Shown: positions 1-11,496 of the stretch, one piece after another
How the letters are laid out: each line of letters begins with the position of its first letter
Position numbering within the stretch: position 1 is the stretch's first letter
Assembly: GCA_017547685.1 (NCBI GenBank)
Contig: JAFYPD010000043.1
Span: 40,553 to 104,552 of the forward strand
DNA from: Peptococcaceae bacterium
Lineage (GTDB): Bacteria > Bacillota > Peptococcia > Peptococcales > Peptococcaceae
Reading direction: 5' to 3'
DNA length: 64,000 nucleotides
Notes under the pieces: generated by a model
The model's database searches: none
The model's input: only the letters and a program-made list of their open reading frames with translations
What the model was told of the DNA's origin: nothing
Position numbers and translations under genes: made by a program

Positions 1-786
1 TACAGCAGATATGCAGAAATTCTGCCTGGTGCCTGGACACTGGGCGATATTCTGGAAAAAGAGGGCTATAATCAGGTTGTGCTGATGGGCTCGGACAGCA
101 GCTTTGCCGGGCGAGGCGATTATTTCACCCAGCACGGCAATTACACCATCAATGATTATACTGCGGCGCTGAGGGATGGCAGACTGCCGGAAGGGTACCA
201 TGAATTCTGGGGCTATGAGGACCGCAAACTGTTTGCCTATGCCAGAGAAGAACTGCTGCGGCTGGCAGAGAGCGGGGAACCGTTTAATCTGACGATGCTG
301 ACTGTGGATACCCACTTTGAAAACGGGTATGTGTGCCCGTTATGTACCGATGAAAATCTGAGCCAGTATGCCAATGTGATTCGATGTTCCAGCCGGCAGA
401 CAGGGGAATTTGTACAGTGGATTCAGCAGCAGGATTTTTATGAGAATACCACCATCATTATCTCAGGAGACCATCTCAGTATGGACAGTACATTTTTCCG
501 GCTGATTGATGCGGATTATGACAGGCAGGTGTACAACTGCATTATCAATCCGGCTGTTGAAAATCCCAAGATGTTTGAGAAAAATCGGATATTTACCACG
601 CTGGATATGTTTCCAACCACGCTGGCGGCTATGGGCGTGACCTTTGAGGGGGAACGGCTGGGGCTTGGCACCAATCTGTTTTCCGGTGTTCCGACGCTGG
701 CAGAAGAGATGGGGCTGGAAACGTTAACCGAGCAGGTATCACGGCATTCCAATTATTATAACTATCACTTCCTGTACGGCCACTAG
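1..786 (+). CDS. LTA synthase-like / phosphoglycerol transferase, C-terminal part (partial)
   Basis: The reading frame is open from the first base of the window, so the gene starts upstream and only about 261 C-terminal residues are seen. The visible part has the sulfatase-fold features of the LtaS/MdoB family: an SDSSFAGRGDYFTQHG stretch, a THFENGY segment, and a late ISGDHLSMDS motif whose Asp-His pair is a metal ligand in this fold. Family members transfer phosphoglycerol from phosphatidylglycerol on the outer face of the membrane. The N-terminal membrane segments expected for the family lie outside the window. A related alkaline-phosphatase-superfamily enzyme with another substrate cannot be excluded. 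Confidence 0.8.
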   Translation, partial: YSRYAEILPGAWTLGDILEKEGYNQVVLMGSDSSFAGRGDYFTQHGNYTINDYTAALRDGRLPEGYHEFWGYEDRKLFAYAREELLRLAESGEPFNLTMLTVDTHFENGYVCPLCTDENLSQYANVIRCSSRQTGEFVQWIQQQDFYENTTIIISGDHLSMDSTFFRLIDADYDRQVYNCIINPAVENPKMFEKNRIFTTLDMFPTTLAAMGVTFEGERLGLGTNLFSGVPTLAEEMGLETLTEQVSRHSNYYNYHFLYGH

Positions 787-1113
787 AAGCAGACAAAAAT
801 TTGCGAGGAAAAGACGAAACACCGCCTGGGCGGGGCGGTGTTCCAAAAAGAAAAGGTAAAAATGTTGGAGGGAACAATGAATAAGTAAAGAAATAACTAT
901 TCATGTCCATGACTGTATTATACAATAATTTTTTAACCAATGTGTCTGCAAATAGTTACAACAACATTAAGAAAGCATGAGAAATTTGTGATGATGGATA
1001 AAATACGGCAAGAACGGTAAAAAAGTTACAAATAGTCGGTAAAGGGTTCCGGTTTCTTTTGTGGAAGAAGAACAGCATGCATCAGGAAATCTTACAGATG
1101 GAGGACAGGATAC
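787..1113. other. intergenic region with one hairpin
   Basis: This 327-base gap holds an inverted repeat AACACCGCC / GGCGGTGTT at 818-842, 7-base loop, just after the sulfatase-fold gene. No T-run follows it on either strand, so it is a weak terminator candidate. The rest is A+T-rich; I see no gene and no clear promoter. The SD of the next gene (TGGAGGACA) lies at the 3' end. Confidence 0.4.
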
Positions 1114-2967
1114 ATGCCGAAAAAAAGATGGATTGTGCTGTTATGTCTGCTGCTGCTTGCGGGTGCTGCCAGTGACCGATATAACAGCGTGACAGCAATA
1201 CCGGAGAGCATTACAGTGACAGCGCCCTTTAACCCGCAGTACACACCAAATGAAAAGCCGCAGAGCAGTGTGAAGCTGGCAGCTGATTTATGCGGCATCA
1301 CACGGTTTCAGAATCTGTATGGCACAACGGGGGACGGACAGCGTATCGCTCTGATAGACAGCGGCATCGATTTGAGCCATAGTGCATTTCAGAACAGGAA
1401 GGACGGTACGGTGAAAGCGGTGGTTTACCGGGATTATACGCAGGAGGGTCTGCTGCAGACGCAGGAAGTTATCTGCCGGAAACAGCAGGTAGCGGCAGGC
1501 GGCACGGTGTATCATACCGGGGCAATTGCAAATGACGCAGCTGTGTACAGGCTTGCGTTTCTCAATCTGGAGCAGATGCAGCCAAAGGCAGCTCCGGCAT
1601 GTGAGCAGCAAATGGCCGTGCTGGTGACAGCACAGAACAGCAGTCAGTATAACTGTGTGTATGTAGATACAGACAGGGACTGTGATTTCGCCGATGAACA
1701 GCCGCTGCGATGCTATGCAGAACGGCAGCAGCATATTACGCTGCAGAATGCGGGATATCCATTGAATCTGGCCCTGACCAGTATCGCCGCCGACGGAAGC
1801 CAGATTCAGCTCACAGCCGATACCCTGGGGCACGGGACATTTCTGGCCGGGCTGATGGCGGCAAACGGGAAGCAGTATCAGGGGCTGGCGCCGCAGGCAC
1901 AGCTTTGTGTTTATAAAATTTTTGACCGGAACGGCCAGTCGTCGCAGCAACTGCTGGCAAAAGCCATTCGGCAGGCAATTCTGGATGATGTGGACTGTAT
2001 CAATCTGAGCCTGAGCATCCCAAAAGACGAGCCGGTCAGTGCCGAACTGGAGGAAGTGCTGCAGCAGGCACAGGCTGCCAATATACCGGTGATAGCCGCA
2101 GCGGGCAATTACGGGCCGGGCAAAAACACCATTGCCTGTCCGGCCCGGGCTGACAATGTGATTGGCGTGGGCAGCTATGTGAGCCCGGCGATGTATGCGC
2201 TGGATCGGGATGTGATGGTGGAGGATGCCTTTATTGCGGATTACAGTGGCAGAGGAAAGCTGAACGGCACCAGTGGGCCATTGCTGGTGGCGCCTGCCGG
2301 AATCATTTCCACTGTGCCGGGCTGGTATGCAGAATCCTGTCTGTATGATTATGGCACCAGTATTTCTGCCGCCATCACAACAGCGGCCATCTGCCATGTA
2401 CAGGAAGCGGCAGAGAAAAAAGAACTGCTGCTTTCGGTGGATCAGATAAAAAATCTGCTGGCACAGTGGGCTGACAATCTGGAATTCCCACCATCGGAAC
2501 AGGGCTACGGAGCATTAAAACTGGGTCGGCTTCCGGGAAAAACCGGCAGTATCAAACAGCGAGCAGGCATGCGGGAAGAAACAATTGTTTACACAAAAGA
2601 GGATAGATTGTCCTGGGCCTTTGCGGTGCCGCAGGGGCAGAGCCGATCCTGGTATGTAGAGGTGCCGATGGGCTGTAAAAAAGTATCAGCAGTCGTGCAG
2701 ATGGACCAGCAGTCATCCGGCAGTCCTCAGGAATCACCCATTGCCATGGGGCGGTGTTATGTGAGCATCTACAATCCCGACGGCGTTCTGATGGACCAGA
2801 GCCGTTACCTGGGTGCCTCCTACAGCGAATCCTTTATCACCAGCGATGAAGTTGGTGCCATGTTGCCGCAGCCGGGCATCTGGGAGGTAGTTGTAACCTC
2901 GGCAGATAACCTGAGCCTGTACAATCATCTGGAGAGCACCGGCGTGCTGCAGATAGAGATGGAATAG
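1114..2967 (+). CDS. secreted S8 family serine peptidase (subtilase)
   Basis: A 617-residue subtilase. The N-terminus has a short basic head and a Leu-rich segment to about residue 20, typical of a signal peptide. The catalytic triad can be read directly: Asp82 in IALIDSGIDLSHS, His240 in DTLGHGTFLAG and Ser416 in YGTSISAA, with oxyanion Asn332 in AAAGNYGPG. The Asp-to-His distance is about 158 residues, against about 30 in subtilisin, so a domain of some 125 residues is inserted there; it contains an Asp-rich DTDRDCDFADE loop resembling a calcium site. About 150 residues follow the protease core. The start has an SD (GGAGGACA) nearby. It is a stand-alone gene ending in a strong hairpin. Its substrate is unknown. 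Confidence 0.9.
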   Translation: MPKKRWIVLLCLLLLAGAASDRYNSVTAIPESITVTAPFNPQYTPNEKPQSSVKLAADLCGITRFQNLYGTTGDGQRIALIDSGIDLSHSAFQNRKDGTVKAVVYRDYTQEGLLQTQEVICRKQQVAAGGTVYHTGAIANDAAVYRLAFLNLEQMQPKAAPACEQQMAVLVTAQNSSQYNCVYVDTDRDCDFADEQPLRCYAERQQHITLQNAGYPLNLALTSIAADGSQIQLTADTLGHGTFLAGLMAANGKQYQGLAPQAQLCVYKIFDRNGQSSQQLLAKAIRQAILDDVDCINLSLSIPKDEPVSAELEEVLQQAQAANIPVIAAAGNYGPGKNTIACPARADNVIGVGSYVSPAMYALDRDVMVEDAFIADYSGRGKLNGTSGPLLVAPAGIISTVPGWYAESCLYDYGTSISAAITTAAICHVQEAAEKKELLLSVDQIKNLLAQWADNLEFPPSEQGYGALKLGRLPGKTGSIKQRAGMREETIVYTKEDRLSWAFAVPQGQSRSWYVEVPMGCKKVSAVVQMDQQSSGSPQESPIAMGRCYVSIYNPDGVLMDQSRYLGASYSESFITSDEVGAMLPQPGIWEVVVTSADNLSLYNHLESTGVLQIEME

Positions 2968-2968
2968 C

Positions 2969-3001
2969 GTAGGGGTGCGCAATGCGCACCCCTACAGTTT
3001 T
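2969..3001. terminator. bidirectional intrinsic terminator
   Basis: A perfect 12-bp stem, GTAGGGGTGCGC paired with GCGCACCCCTAC over a 3-base loop, followed by a short T-run (GTTTTG). It separates the convergent subtilase and CoA-disulfide reductase genes. Confidence 0.75.
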
Positions 3002-3006
3002 GACAG

Positions 3007-4656
<1,650 letters not shown>

Positions 4657-4760
4657 GGAAAAACCTCCGTTCTTTTTGTGTCATCTATCAAAAAATATAC
4701 AATCTTGCCCATGATACTAAAATAATTCTATCAAAATTACAGAAAAAAGCAATTGCGAAA

Positions 4761-4789
4761 AAGACAACCGAAAAAATATATGATATAAT
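4761..4789 (+). promoter_or_regulatory. candidate promoter of the fba operon
   Basis: AAGACA at 4761-4766, a 17-base spacer, and TATAAT at 4784-4789 preceded by TG (extended -10). The start codon of fba is 37 bases further on. Confidence 0.6.
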
Positions 4790-4826
4790 ATCCGTTAGGT
4801 GAAAACTTTTTGAGGAGGAATTTAAC

Positions 4827-5768
4827 ATGGCATTGGTAACAACAACCGAAATGTTCAAAAAAGCTTACGAGGGCGGTTATGCAGTAGGTGCATTCAACGT
4901 AAATAATATGGAACTGGTACAGGGGATTACAGAGGCTGCCGGAGAACTGAACTCTCCGCTGATTCTGCAGGTATCTGCCGGTGCAAGAAAATATGCGAAC
5001 CACAACTATCTGGTGAAACTGGTGGAAGCAGCGATGCTGGAACAGAGCCATATTCCAATCGCACTGCATCTGGATCACGGTGCAGACTTTGAAATCTGCA
5101 AAGCCTGCATTGACGGCGGTTTTACATCCGTTATGATTGACGGTTCTCATCATTCTTTTGAAGACAACATTGCAGTAACCAGAAAAGTAGTAGAATATGC
5201 ACATGCGCACGGCGTTGTGGTAGAAGGCGAACTGGGTCAGCTGGCTGGTATTGAGGATGATGTAAATGTAAGCGCGGAAGACGCAAAATATACCCAGCCG
5301 GATCAGGTAGAAGAATTTGTGAGCCGTACAGGTGTAGACTCTCTGGCTATCGCAATCGGTACCAGCCATGGCGCATTCAAATTTAAACCAGGGCAGAAAC
5401 CAATGCTGCGTTTTGACATTCTGGAAGAAATCGAACGCCGTCTGCCAAACTTCCCGATTGTACTGCACGGTGCGTCCAGCGTTTCTCAGGAATATGTAAA
5501 AATCATTCAGGCCAACGGCGGTAATCTGGCTGATGCTATCGGGATTCCGGAAGATATGCTGCGTCAGGCTGCAAAAAGTGCGGTTTGCAAAATCAACATC
5601 GACTCCGACCTGCGACTGGCTATGACAGCAGGGGTACGTGAAGTGCTGTTTGCAAAACCGGAAGCATTTGACCCGCGTGAATATCTGAAAGTTGGCCGTG
5701 CAAACGTAAAAGCCGTTGTGGCACACAAAATAAAAAATGTACTGGGTTCGGAAGGCAAAGCGCTGTAA
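4827..5768 (+). CDS. fba: class II fructose-bisphosphate aldolase
   Basis: A 313-residue zinc-dependent aldolase that cleaves fructose-1,6-bisphosphate to dihydroxyacetone phosphate and glyceraldehyde-3-phosphate in glycolysis, or runs in reverse in gluconeogenesis. The metal and substrate motifs of the family are present: HLDHGAD near residue 80, VEGELGQLAG near 134, GTSHGAFKF near 178 and LHGASSV near 211. The ATG follows a strong SD (GAGGAGGAA). It opens a run of central-carbon genes with fsa and glpX, consistent with a gluconeogenic/pentose module. Length is normal for the family. Confidence 0.95.
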   Translation: MALVTTTEMFKKAYEGGYAVGAFNVNNMELVQGITEAAGELNSPLILQVSAGARKYANHNYLVKLVEAAMLEQSHIPIALHLDHGADFEICKACIDGGFTSVMIDGSHHSFEDNIAVTRKVVEYAHAHGVVVEGELGQLAGIEDDVNVSAEDAKYTQPDQVEEFVSRTGVDSLAIAIGTSHGAFKFKPGQKPMLRFDILEEIERRLPNFPIVLHGASSVSQEYVKIIQANGGNLADAIGIPEDMLRQAAKSAVCKINIDSDLRLAMTAGVREVLFAKPEAFDPREYLKVGRANVKAVVAHKIKNVLGSEGKAL

Positions 5769-5844
5769 GAACTGCCCGAACGTCATCAGAAAGAACAGAA
5801 TAATGTCAGAGCATCCGTGTTCTGAGCAGGAGGCATAATGTAAT

Positions 5845-6486
5845 ATGAAATTATTTCTGGATACAGCCAATCAGGCTGAAGTGGAAGAAGCAGTGAAAAT
5901 GGGTGTCATCAGCGGTGTCACCACCAATCCGTCGCTGGTAGCCAAAGAAGGCGGCGATTATATCGAACGGGTGACCTATTTCTGTGATTTAGTGGGCGGC
6001 CCAATTAGTGTGGAAGTACTGAGCAGCGATGCGGACGGTATGCTGCAGGAAGCCCGTGAACTGGCAAAGCTGCACGAGAACATTGTTATTAAGCTGCCTA
6101 TCACAGCAGAAAGTCTGGGTGTTATCAAACAGCTGAAAGCAGAAGGTATCAAAACCAATGCAACCCTGTGTTTCTCTGCCAACCAGGCCATTCTGGCAGC
6201 AAGAGCAGGCGCAGCCTTCGTGAGCCCGTTTGTGGGCCGGTTAAATGATATCGGGCAGGATGGGATGGTGCTCATCGAAGAAATCAAAACGATTTACAAT
6301 AACTTTGGCTATGATACAGAAATTATTGTGGCGAGCGTACGCAGCCCGCGTCAGGTGACAGAGGCGGCTTTAATCGGCGCAGATATTGCAACCATTCCGT
6401 TCAAAGTGCTGAAACAGATGGTATCCCATCCGCAGACGGACTTAGGGATTGCAAAATTTGAAGCAGACTGGGCAAACCGCAAGTAA
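5845..6486 (+). CDS. fsa: fructose-6-phosphate aldolase / small transaldolase
   Basis: A 213-residue member of the short TalC/FSA transaldolase class. The start [15 protein letters not shown] is characteristic. The Schiff-base lysine sits in NIVIKLPIT near residue 84, and [11 protein letters not shown] and ASVRSPRQV are further family signatures. Such proteins act either as transaldolase in the non-oxidative pentose phosphate pathway or as fructose-6-phosphate aldolase; sequence reading alone cannot separate the two. The SD AGGAGG lies 10 bases before the ATG. It follows fba by 76 bases and precedes glpX by 26, so it is probably co-transcribed with both. Confidence 0.9.
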   Translation: MKLFLDTANQAEVEEAVKMGVISGVTTNPSLVAKEGGDYIERVTYFCDLVGGPISVEVLSSDADGMLQEARELAKLHENIVIKLPITAESLGVIKQLKAEGIKTNATLCFSANQAILAARAGAAFVSPFVGRLNDIGQDGMVLIEEIKTIYNNFGYDTEIIVASVRSPRQVTEAALIGADIATIPFKVLKQMVSHPQTDLGIAKFEADWANRK

Positions 6487-6512
6487 TCAATAATCTGGAG
6501 GAATCAGTAGTT

Positions 6513-7493
6513 ATGGCAACAAGTCTCATGGATAGAAGTTTAGTATTAGAATTTGCCCGTGTAACAGAAGCAGCAGCAATCAACTGTGCACACTGGATTG
6601 GCAAAGGCGAAAAAAATTCTGCAGACGGTGCAGCAGTGGAAGCCATGCGCAAAATGTTTGACACAGTGGCGATTGACGGTACTGTGGTAATCGGGGAAGG
6701 CGAAATGGACGAAGCGCCAATGCTGTACATCGGCGAAAAAGTGGGCAAAGGCGGCGTGGAAGTGGATATTGCTGTTGACCCGCTGGAAGGTACCAACCTG
6801 ACCGCGAAAAACATGAACGGTGCTATTGCTGTTATGGCGATTGCCAAAAAGGGCGGTCTGCTGCACGCGCCGGATATGTATATGGATAAAATTGTTGTTG
6901 GGCCAAAAGCCAAAGGTGCGATTGACATCAACAAAACACCAAAAGAAAACATGGTAAATGTGGCAAAAGCACTGGGCAAAGACCCGAGTGAACTGACCAT
7001 CGTGCTGCTGGATCGGGAACGTCATCAGCCAATCGTAAAAGCGGCACGTGAACTGGGCGCAAGCTGCAAATTTATCTCTGACGGGGATGTGTCTCCGGTT
7101 ATCGCAACCAGCTTTGGTACGGAAGGCATTGATATGATGATGGGCATTGGCGGTGCACCGGAAGGCGTTATCGCAGCAGCGGCCATCAAATGTATGGGCG
7201 GCGACATGCAGGGCCGTCTGAAACCGGAAAACGAAGACGAAGTAAAACGGGTACACGACATGGGTATCGACGATGTCAACAAAGTGCTGACTCTGGATGA
7301 TCTGGTGAGTACCGACGATGTATGCTTCATCGCTACCGGTGTTACCAAAGGCGATATGTTAAACGGCGTGCGTTTCACTGACAAACATGCCATCACCCAT
7401 ACCGTGGTAATGCGCGGTGTAACCGGTACGGTACGTTTCATTGAAGCGTATCATGACTATGATAAAAAACCATCCTATGTAAAAATAAAATAG
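6513..7493 (+). CDS. glpX: class II fructose-1,6-bisphosphatase
   Basis: A 326-residue GlpX-type phosphatase that hydrolyses fructose-1,6-bisphosphate in gluconeogenesis. The metal-binding signature [16 protein letters not shown] near residue 90 is intact, as are [14 protein letters not shown] upstream and the [10 protein letters not shown] segment. An SD (GGAGGAA) precedes the ATG. It sits between fsa and rho with gaps of only 26 bases on either side, so the four genes probably form one transcript. Confidence 0.95.
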   Translation: MATSLMDRSLVLEFARVTEAAAINCAHWIGKGEKNSADGAAVEAMRKMFDTVAIDGTVVIGEGEMDEAPMLYIGEKVGKGGVEVDIAVDPLEGTNLTAKNMNGAIAVMAIAKKGGLLHAPDMYMDKIVVGPKAKGAIDINKTPKENMVNVAKALGKDPSELTIVLLDRERHQPIVKAARELGASCKFISDGDVSPVIATSFGTEGIDMMMGIGGAPEGVIAAAAIKCMGGDMQGRLKPENEDEVKRVHDMGIDDVNKVLTLDDLVSTDDVCFIATGVTKGDMLNGVRFTDKHAITHTVVMRGVTGTVRFIEAYHDYDKKPSYVKIK

Positions 7494-7518
7494 GATTTCA
7501 GGTAAAGGTGGAATCTGT

Positions 7519-8784
7519 TTGTCTTATAAACAAGAGGAATTGGCAGCCAAAACGATGGTGGAACTGTACCGCATTGCCCGGGAACTGGAGATTCCCTACT
7601 ACTCCAAATTGCGCAAGGCGGAGCTGGTATTTGAGATAGCCAAAAGTTCCACGCTGAAAGAGCGGGAAGGCCAGCTGTGGGCCAGCGGTATTCTGGATAT
7701 CACTTCTGAGGGATACGGCTTTCTGCGCCCGCTGGGCTATACGCCGAGCTATGATGATATCTATGTATCTCAGTCGCAGATTCGTAAATTTGATTTGCGC
7801 AGCGGTGACCGGGTGGAAGGCTGGAGCCGCAAGCCAAAAGAGAATGAACGCTACTTTGGGCTGCTTCGCGTGGAAAAAGTGAATGGGGAAGACCCGGCGT
7901 TTTCGCCGGAGCGGTTGCATTTTGACGGCTTAACGCCAATCTATCCGCAGGAGCGATTAAAACTGGAAACTGTACCGGATGCCCATGCAGTGCGCATGAT
8001 TGACCTGGTGGCGCCGCTGGGCAAAGGACAGCGCGGCCTGATTGTGGCACCGCCGAAAGCGGGGAAAACCGAATTAATCAAGCAGGTAGCCAACAGCATT
8101 GCCCGCAATAATCCGGAAGTGGAGATTATTATTCTGCTCATTGATGAACGACCGGAGGAAGTGACCGACATTGAGCGGTCTGTAAAAGCGGAAGTTATCA
8201 GCTCTACCTTCGATGAGCCGCCGGAAAATCATGTGAAAGTGGCGGAGCTGACTCTGGAACGGGCAAAACGTGTGGTGGAATCCAAGAAAGATGTCATCAT
8301 TCTGCTGGACAGCATCACCCGTCTGGCGAGAGCCTACAATCTGGTGATGCCGCCGAGCGGACGGCTGTTATCAGGCGGGGTGGATCCCAGTGCCCTGCAT
8401 AAACCCAAACGGTTTTTCGGTGCGGCCCGCAATGTGGAGGAAGGCGGCAGCCTGACTATTCTGGCTACAGCGCTGGTGGAAACCGGAAGCCGCATGGATG
8501 AAGTCATCTTTGAAGAATTCAAAGGCACCGGCAACATGGAACTGATTTTAGACCGCAAGCTGGCAGAGCGCCGTATTTATCCGGCACTGGATATCAAACG
8601 CTCCGGTACCAGAAAAGAAGACCTGCTGCTCAGCGAAAAAGAACTGACCACCGTGTGGCAGATGCGAAAAGCATTCAGCAGTCTGGATACCGCAGAAGCA
8701 ACAGAAACATTGCTGGACGGAATGAAACGCAGCAAAGATAACGAAGAATTATGCCGCAACTTCGGCAAGCAAAATCATAGATAA
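7519..8784 (+). CDS. rho: transcription termination factor Rho
   Basis: A 421-residue hexameric RNA helicase that ends transcription. It shows an N-terminal Rho domain, a cold-shock-like RNA-binding fold ([14 protein letters not shown] near residue 54), a Walker A loop APPKAGKTE near residue 177 and a Walker B strand [15 protein letters not shown]. Translation starts at a TTG with an AAAGGTGG SD; no ATG fits better. A strong intrinsic terminator follows. The ribosomal protein gene rpmE, often found next to rho in related genomes, is absent here. Confidence 0.96.
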   Translation: MSYKQEELAAKTMVELYRIARELEIPYYSKLRKAELVFEIAKSSTLKEREGQLWASGILDITSEGYGFLRPLGYTPSYDDIYVSQSQIRKFDLRSGDRVEGWSRKPKENERYFGLLRVEKVNGEDPAFSPERLHFDGLTPIYPQERLKLETVPDAHAVRMIDLVAPLGKGQRGLIVAPPKAGKTELIKQVANSIARNNPEVEIIILLIDERPEEVTDIERSVKAEVISSTFDEPPENHVKVAELTLERAKRVVESKKDVIILLDSITRLARAYNLVMPPSGRLLSGGVDPSALHKPKRFFGAARNVEEGGSLTILATALVETGSRMDEVIFEEFKGTGNMELILDRKLAERRIYPALDIKRSGTRKEDLLLSEKELTTVWQMRKAFSSLDTAEATETLLDGMKRSKDNEELCRNFGKQNHR

Positions 8785-8793
8785 ACATTACTG

Positions 8794-8830
8794 CAGGAGC
8801 GATTTCATTTGGATTGCTCCTGTTTTTTCT
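8794..8830 (+). terminator. intrinsic terminator after rho
   Basis: Stem CAGGAGC / GCTCCTG extended by flanking GAT/ATT pairs, followed by TTTTTTCTT. Confidence 0.88.
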
Positions 8831-8841
8831 TGCACTTTTTG

Positions 8842-8870
8842 TTGAAGTCACCGCCAAAAAACGATATAAT
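8842..8870 (+). promoter_or_regulatory. promoter of lepA
   Basis: TTGAAG at 8842-8847, a 17-base spacer and TATAAT at 8865-8870. It lies just after the rho terminator and about 100 bases before the lepA start. Confidence 0.75.
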
Positions 8871-8974
8871 ATAAGTTACGATATTTTGAGATTCTTACAG
8901 TACAGATCAGCGGGTACACAGCTTGCGTATGTGGTGATGTGTATTGCAGAAAGGACAGAGGAGGACAAACAAGT

Positions 8975-10771
8975 ATGCAGGAACGAATCCGAAACTTTTG
9001 TATCATTGCCCATATTGACCATGGCAAATCGACACTGGCGGACCGTATTCTGGAATATACCGGCGCACTGAGCAAACGTGAGATGGTGGATCAGGTGCTG
9101 GACAATATGGACCTGGAGCGGGAACGCGGTATTACTATCAAATTGCAGACCGTACGCTTAAACTACAAAGCAGATGACGGCAACGAATATATCATCAATT
9201 TAATTGACACCCCGGGTCACGTAGACTTTACCTACGAGGTATCCCGCAGTCTGGCTGCCTGTGAAGGGGCGATTCTGGTTGTGGATGCTGCCCAGGGTAT
9301 CGAAGCGCAGACACTGGCGAACGTATATCTGGCGCTGGAAAATGACCTGGAAATTATTCCGGTTATCAATAAAATTGACCTGCCGAGCGCAGACCCGGAA
9401 CGGGTGCGTCAGGAAATCGAGGATGTTATTGGTCTGGATGCCAGCGAAGCGATTCTGTGCTCTGCAAAAGAAGGCATCGGCATCAAAGAGATTCTGGAAG
9501 CCATTGTACAGAAAGTGCCTGCACCGCAAGGTGATGCGAGCAAGCCATTACAGGCGCTGATTTTTGACTCCCTGTACGATGCATACCGCGGTGCGTTATC
9601 CTACGTGCGCGTGGTAGACGGTACACTGCGCGATGATATGAAAATCCGCATGATGGCCAACGGCAAAGAGTTTGATGTAACCGAACTGGGTGTGTTTGCG
9701 CCATCCATGAAACAGGTAAAACAGCTGCTGCCGGGTGAGGTAGGATATGTGGCAGCCAGCATTAAAAATGTGACAGATACCGAAGTAGGGGATACCATCA
9801 CCGATGCAAACGCTCCGGCAGAGGCTCCGCTGGATGGGTACCGCAAAGCAACTCCAATGGTGTACTGCGGTCTGTATCCGGTGGAAAACAATCAGTATAC
9901 CGAGCTGCGCGATGCGCTGGAAAAACTGCGCTTAAACGATGCGTCTCTGCTGTTTGAACCGGAAACTTCCTCTGCGTTAGGCTTTGGCTTCCGCTGCGGT
10001 TTTCTGGGCCTGTTGCACATGGAAATCATTCAGGAACGTCTGGAACGGGAATACGATATCGATTTAATCACCACCGCGCCGAGCGTAATCTATCAGATTA
10101 CCCAGACCAACGGTACCGTGCTCCAGATTGACAACCCTGCCCAGATGCCGGACCCGTCCAGCATTCAGATGATTGAAGAGCCGTATGTATCGGCTTCTAT
10201 CATGGTGCCTACCGATTATGTGGGTGCGGTTATGAAAATCGCACAGGACAAACGCGGTACCTTCACCAACATGGAATACATGACGGAAACCCGCGTGAAC
10301 ATTAAATATGAGTTACCGCTGAGCGAAATTGTGTACGATTTCTTCGACCAGTTGAAAACCCAGACAAAAGGCTATGCCTCTCTGGATTATGAAATGATCG
10401 GTTATCGCGAATCCAAACTGGTGAAACTGGATATTCTGGTAAACGGCGAACTGGTCGATGCACTGAGCTGCATTGTGCATAAAGATAAAGCCTATAACCA
10501 TGGCCGTACACTGGTTGGCAAACTGCGCGGCATTATCCCGCGCCAGATGTTTGAAGTGCCAATTCAGGCGGCAATCGGTAATAAAATTATTGCCCGCGAA
10601 ACCGTAAAAGCACTGCGCAAGAGCGTGCTGGACAAATGTTACGGCGGTGATATTTCCCGTAAACGCAAACTGCTGGAAAAGCAGAAAGAAGGGAAAAAAC
10701 GCATGAAGCAGGTAGGCCGTGTAGAAATTCCGCAGGAAGCATTCATGGCCGTACTGCAGCTGGATGACTAA
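8975..10771 (+). CDS. lepA: elongation factor 4 (LepA)
   Basis: A 598-residue ribosome-bound GTPase of the LepA/EF4 family. G-motifs are [11 protein letters not shown] at residues 8-18, DTPGHVDF near 77 and NKIDLP near 131. The C-terminal domain unique to LepA is present and ends normally. I chose the ATG at 8975, which lies 8 bases after a GAGGAGG SD and matches the usual N-terminus MQERIRNF; the upstream in-frame ATG at 8939 has no SD. It is a single-gene unit with its own promoter and terminator. Confidence 0.96.
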   Translation: MQERIRNFCIIAHIDHGKSTLADRILEYTGALSKREMVDQVLDNMDLERERGITIKLQTVRLNYKADDGNEYIINLIDTPGHVDFTYEVSRSLAACEGAILVVDAAQGIEAQTLANVYLALENDLEIIPVINKIDLPSADPERVRQEIEDVIGLDASEAILCSAKEGIGIKEILEAIVQKVPAPQGDASKPLQALIFDSLYDAYRGALSYVRVVDGTLRDDMKIRMMANGKEFDVTELGVFAPSMKQVKQLLPGEVGYVAASIKNVTDTEVGDTITDANAPAEAPLDGYRKATPMVYCGLYPVENNQYTELRDALEKLRLNDASLLFEPETSSALGFGFRCGFLGLLHMEIIQERLEREYDIDLITTAPSVIYQITQTNGTVLQIDNPAQMPDPSSIQMIEEPYVSASIMVPTDYVGAVMKIAQDKRGTFTNMEYMTETRVNIKYELPLSEIVYDFFDQLKTQTKGYASLDYEMIGYRESKLVKLDILVNGELVDALSCIVHKDKAYNHGRTLVGKLRGIIPRQMFEVPIQAAIGNKIIARETVKALRKSVLDKCYGGDISRKRKLLEKQKEGKKRMKQVGRVEIPQEAFMAVLQLDD

Positions 10772-10792
10772 GTGATAGATGGATAAACACGA

Positions 10793-10833
10793 CTGCGTAG
10801 TAATCTGATATTCAGAGGGCTGTGCAGTTTTTC
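10793..10833 (+). terminator. probable intrinsic terminator after lepA
   Basis: Imperfect stem starting CTGC..AG..CTGA and ending TCAG..CT..GCAG, then five T. Internal mismatches lower the confidence. Confidence 0.55.
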
Positions 10834-10895
10834 TATGCTGTTTAGAATCGGCTGATTTCATGGTATAATATTAAAAAACAGAAGGGGAGATTACC

Positions 10896-11249
10896 ATGTA
10901 TTTATTCATTCACTATCCAAAATGCAGTACTTGCCAGAAGGCGAAAAAATGGCTGGAAGAGCAGGGAGTTTTGTTTGAAGCGCGTCATATTGTAGAGGAA
11001 AACCCGACAGCAGAAGAGTTAAGCAAATGGATTGCCGCCAGCGGTCAGCCGGTGAAAAAATTTTTTAACACAAGCGGGTTAAAATATAAAGAAATGGCGC
11101 TGAAAGATCAACTGCCAGCCATGAGCGAGGAAGAACAGATTGCGCTGTTAGCTACCGACGGCATGCTGGTGAAACGGCCGCTGCTGATTGGCGACGGCAT
11201 TGTACTAGCCGGTTTTAAAGAAGAGAAATGGGCAGAAGTCCTGTTGTAA
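10896..11249 (+). CDS. ArsC/Spx-family thioredoxin-fold protein
   Basis: A 117-residue protein of the ArsC/Spx/YffB family. The N-terminal strand ends in a CSTCQKA motif (Cys-X2-Cys), and a RPLLI segment near residue 94 is the conserved cis-Pro region. True arsenate reductases carry Cys-X5-Arg with a glutaredoxin partner, while Spx proteins bind RNA polymerase; this protein has the CXXC found in many uncharacterised members, so neither arsenate resistance nor Spx-type regulation can be assigned. It has its own TATAAT at 10864-10869 and a GGGGAG SD. No arsenic genes are nearby. Confidence 0.8.
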   Translation: MYLFIHYPKCSTCQKAKKWLEEQGVLFEARHIVEENPTAEELSKWIAASGQPVKKFFNTSGLKYKEMALKDQLPAMSEEEQIALLATDGMLVKRPLLIGDGIVLAGFKEEKWAEVLL

Positions 11250-11290
11250 AAAATGACAAAAGTTTTTTATTTAATTAAATCATAAAACGA

Positions 11291-11463
11291 AGAGAGCCTG
11301 TTATATTTGCCGATGTTCTGTATTAAAACGGAACAGTTTTGCAGAATGTCTATACTGAGATGGACGTTTACGTCTAATCGAAGTAGACCTTCAAGGAATT
11401 GTCCAATTCGCCCTACGCCTTTCTGACGGGGTGGTCAGGGCTGCAAATGATAGCAGGCTCTCT
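11291..11463 (+). repeat. dispersed structured element R1, copy A
   Basis: Outer arms AGAGAGCCTG (11291) and CAGGCTCTCT (ending 11463) extend inward to about 20 paired bases (TTATATTTGC against GCAAATGATAG). Inside are the shared R1 words GTTCTGYATTAAAACGGAAC, itself a small hairpin, and AGGGCNGC..AAAT before the 3' arm. A second hairpin GACGT/ACGTC sits inside a GTCTA/TAGAC stem. It lies between the convergent ArsC-like and nudC genes. It may be a structured RNA, terminator or miniature mobile element. Confidence 0.7.
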
Positions 11464-11496
11464 GGTTTTCAGAATTAGAAAGGTATACTTAACAGA

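Noticed and set aside
1288..2397. 369-codon minus-strand open frame opposite the subtilase
   Set aside because: Antisense to a gene with an intact catalytic triad; composition is that of a shadow frame.
4737..5870. 377-codon minus-strand open frame opposite fba
   Set aside because: It is fully antisense to a strong aldolase gene, is rich in Cys/Phe/Tyr in a way typical of shadow frames, and has no SD or family motif.
10896..11249. Arsenate reductase in an arsenic resistance operon
   Set aside because: The active-site motif is CXXC and no arsR, arsB or acr3 gene is nearby; only the fold family is supported.
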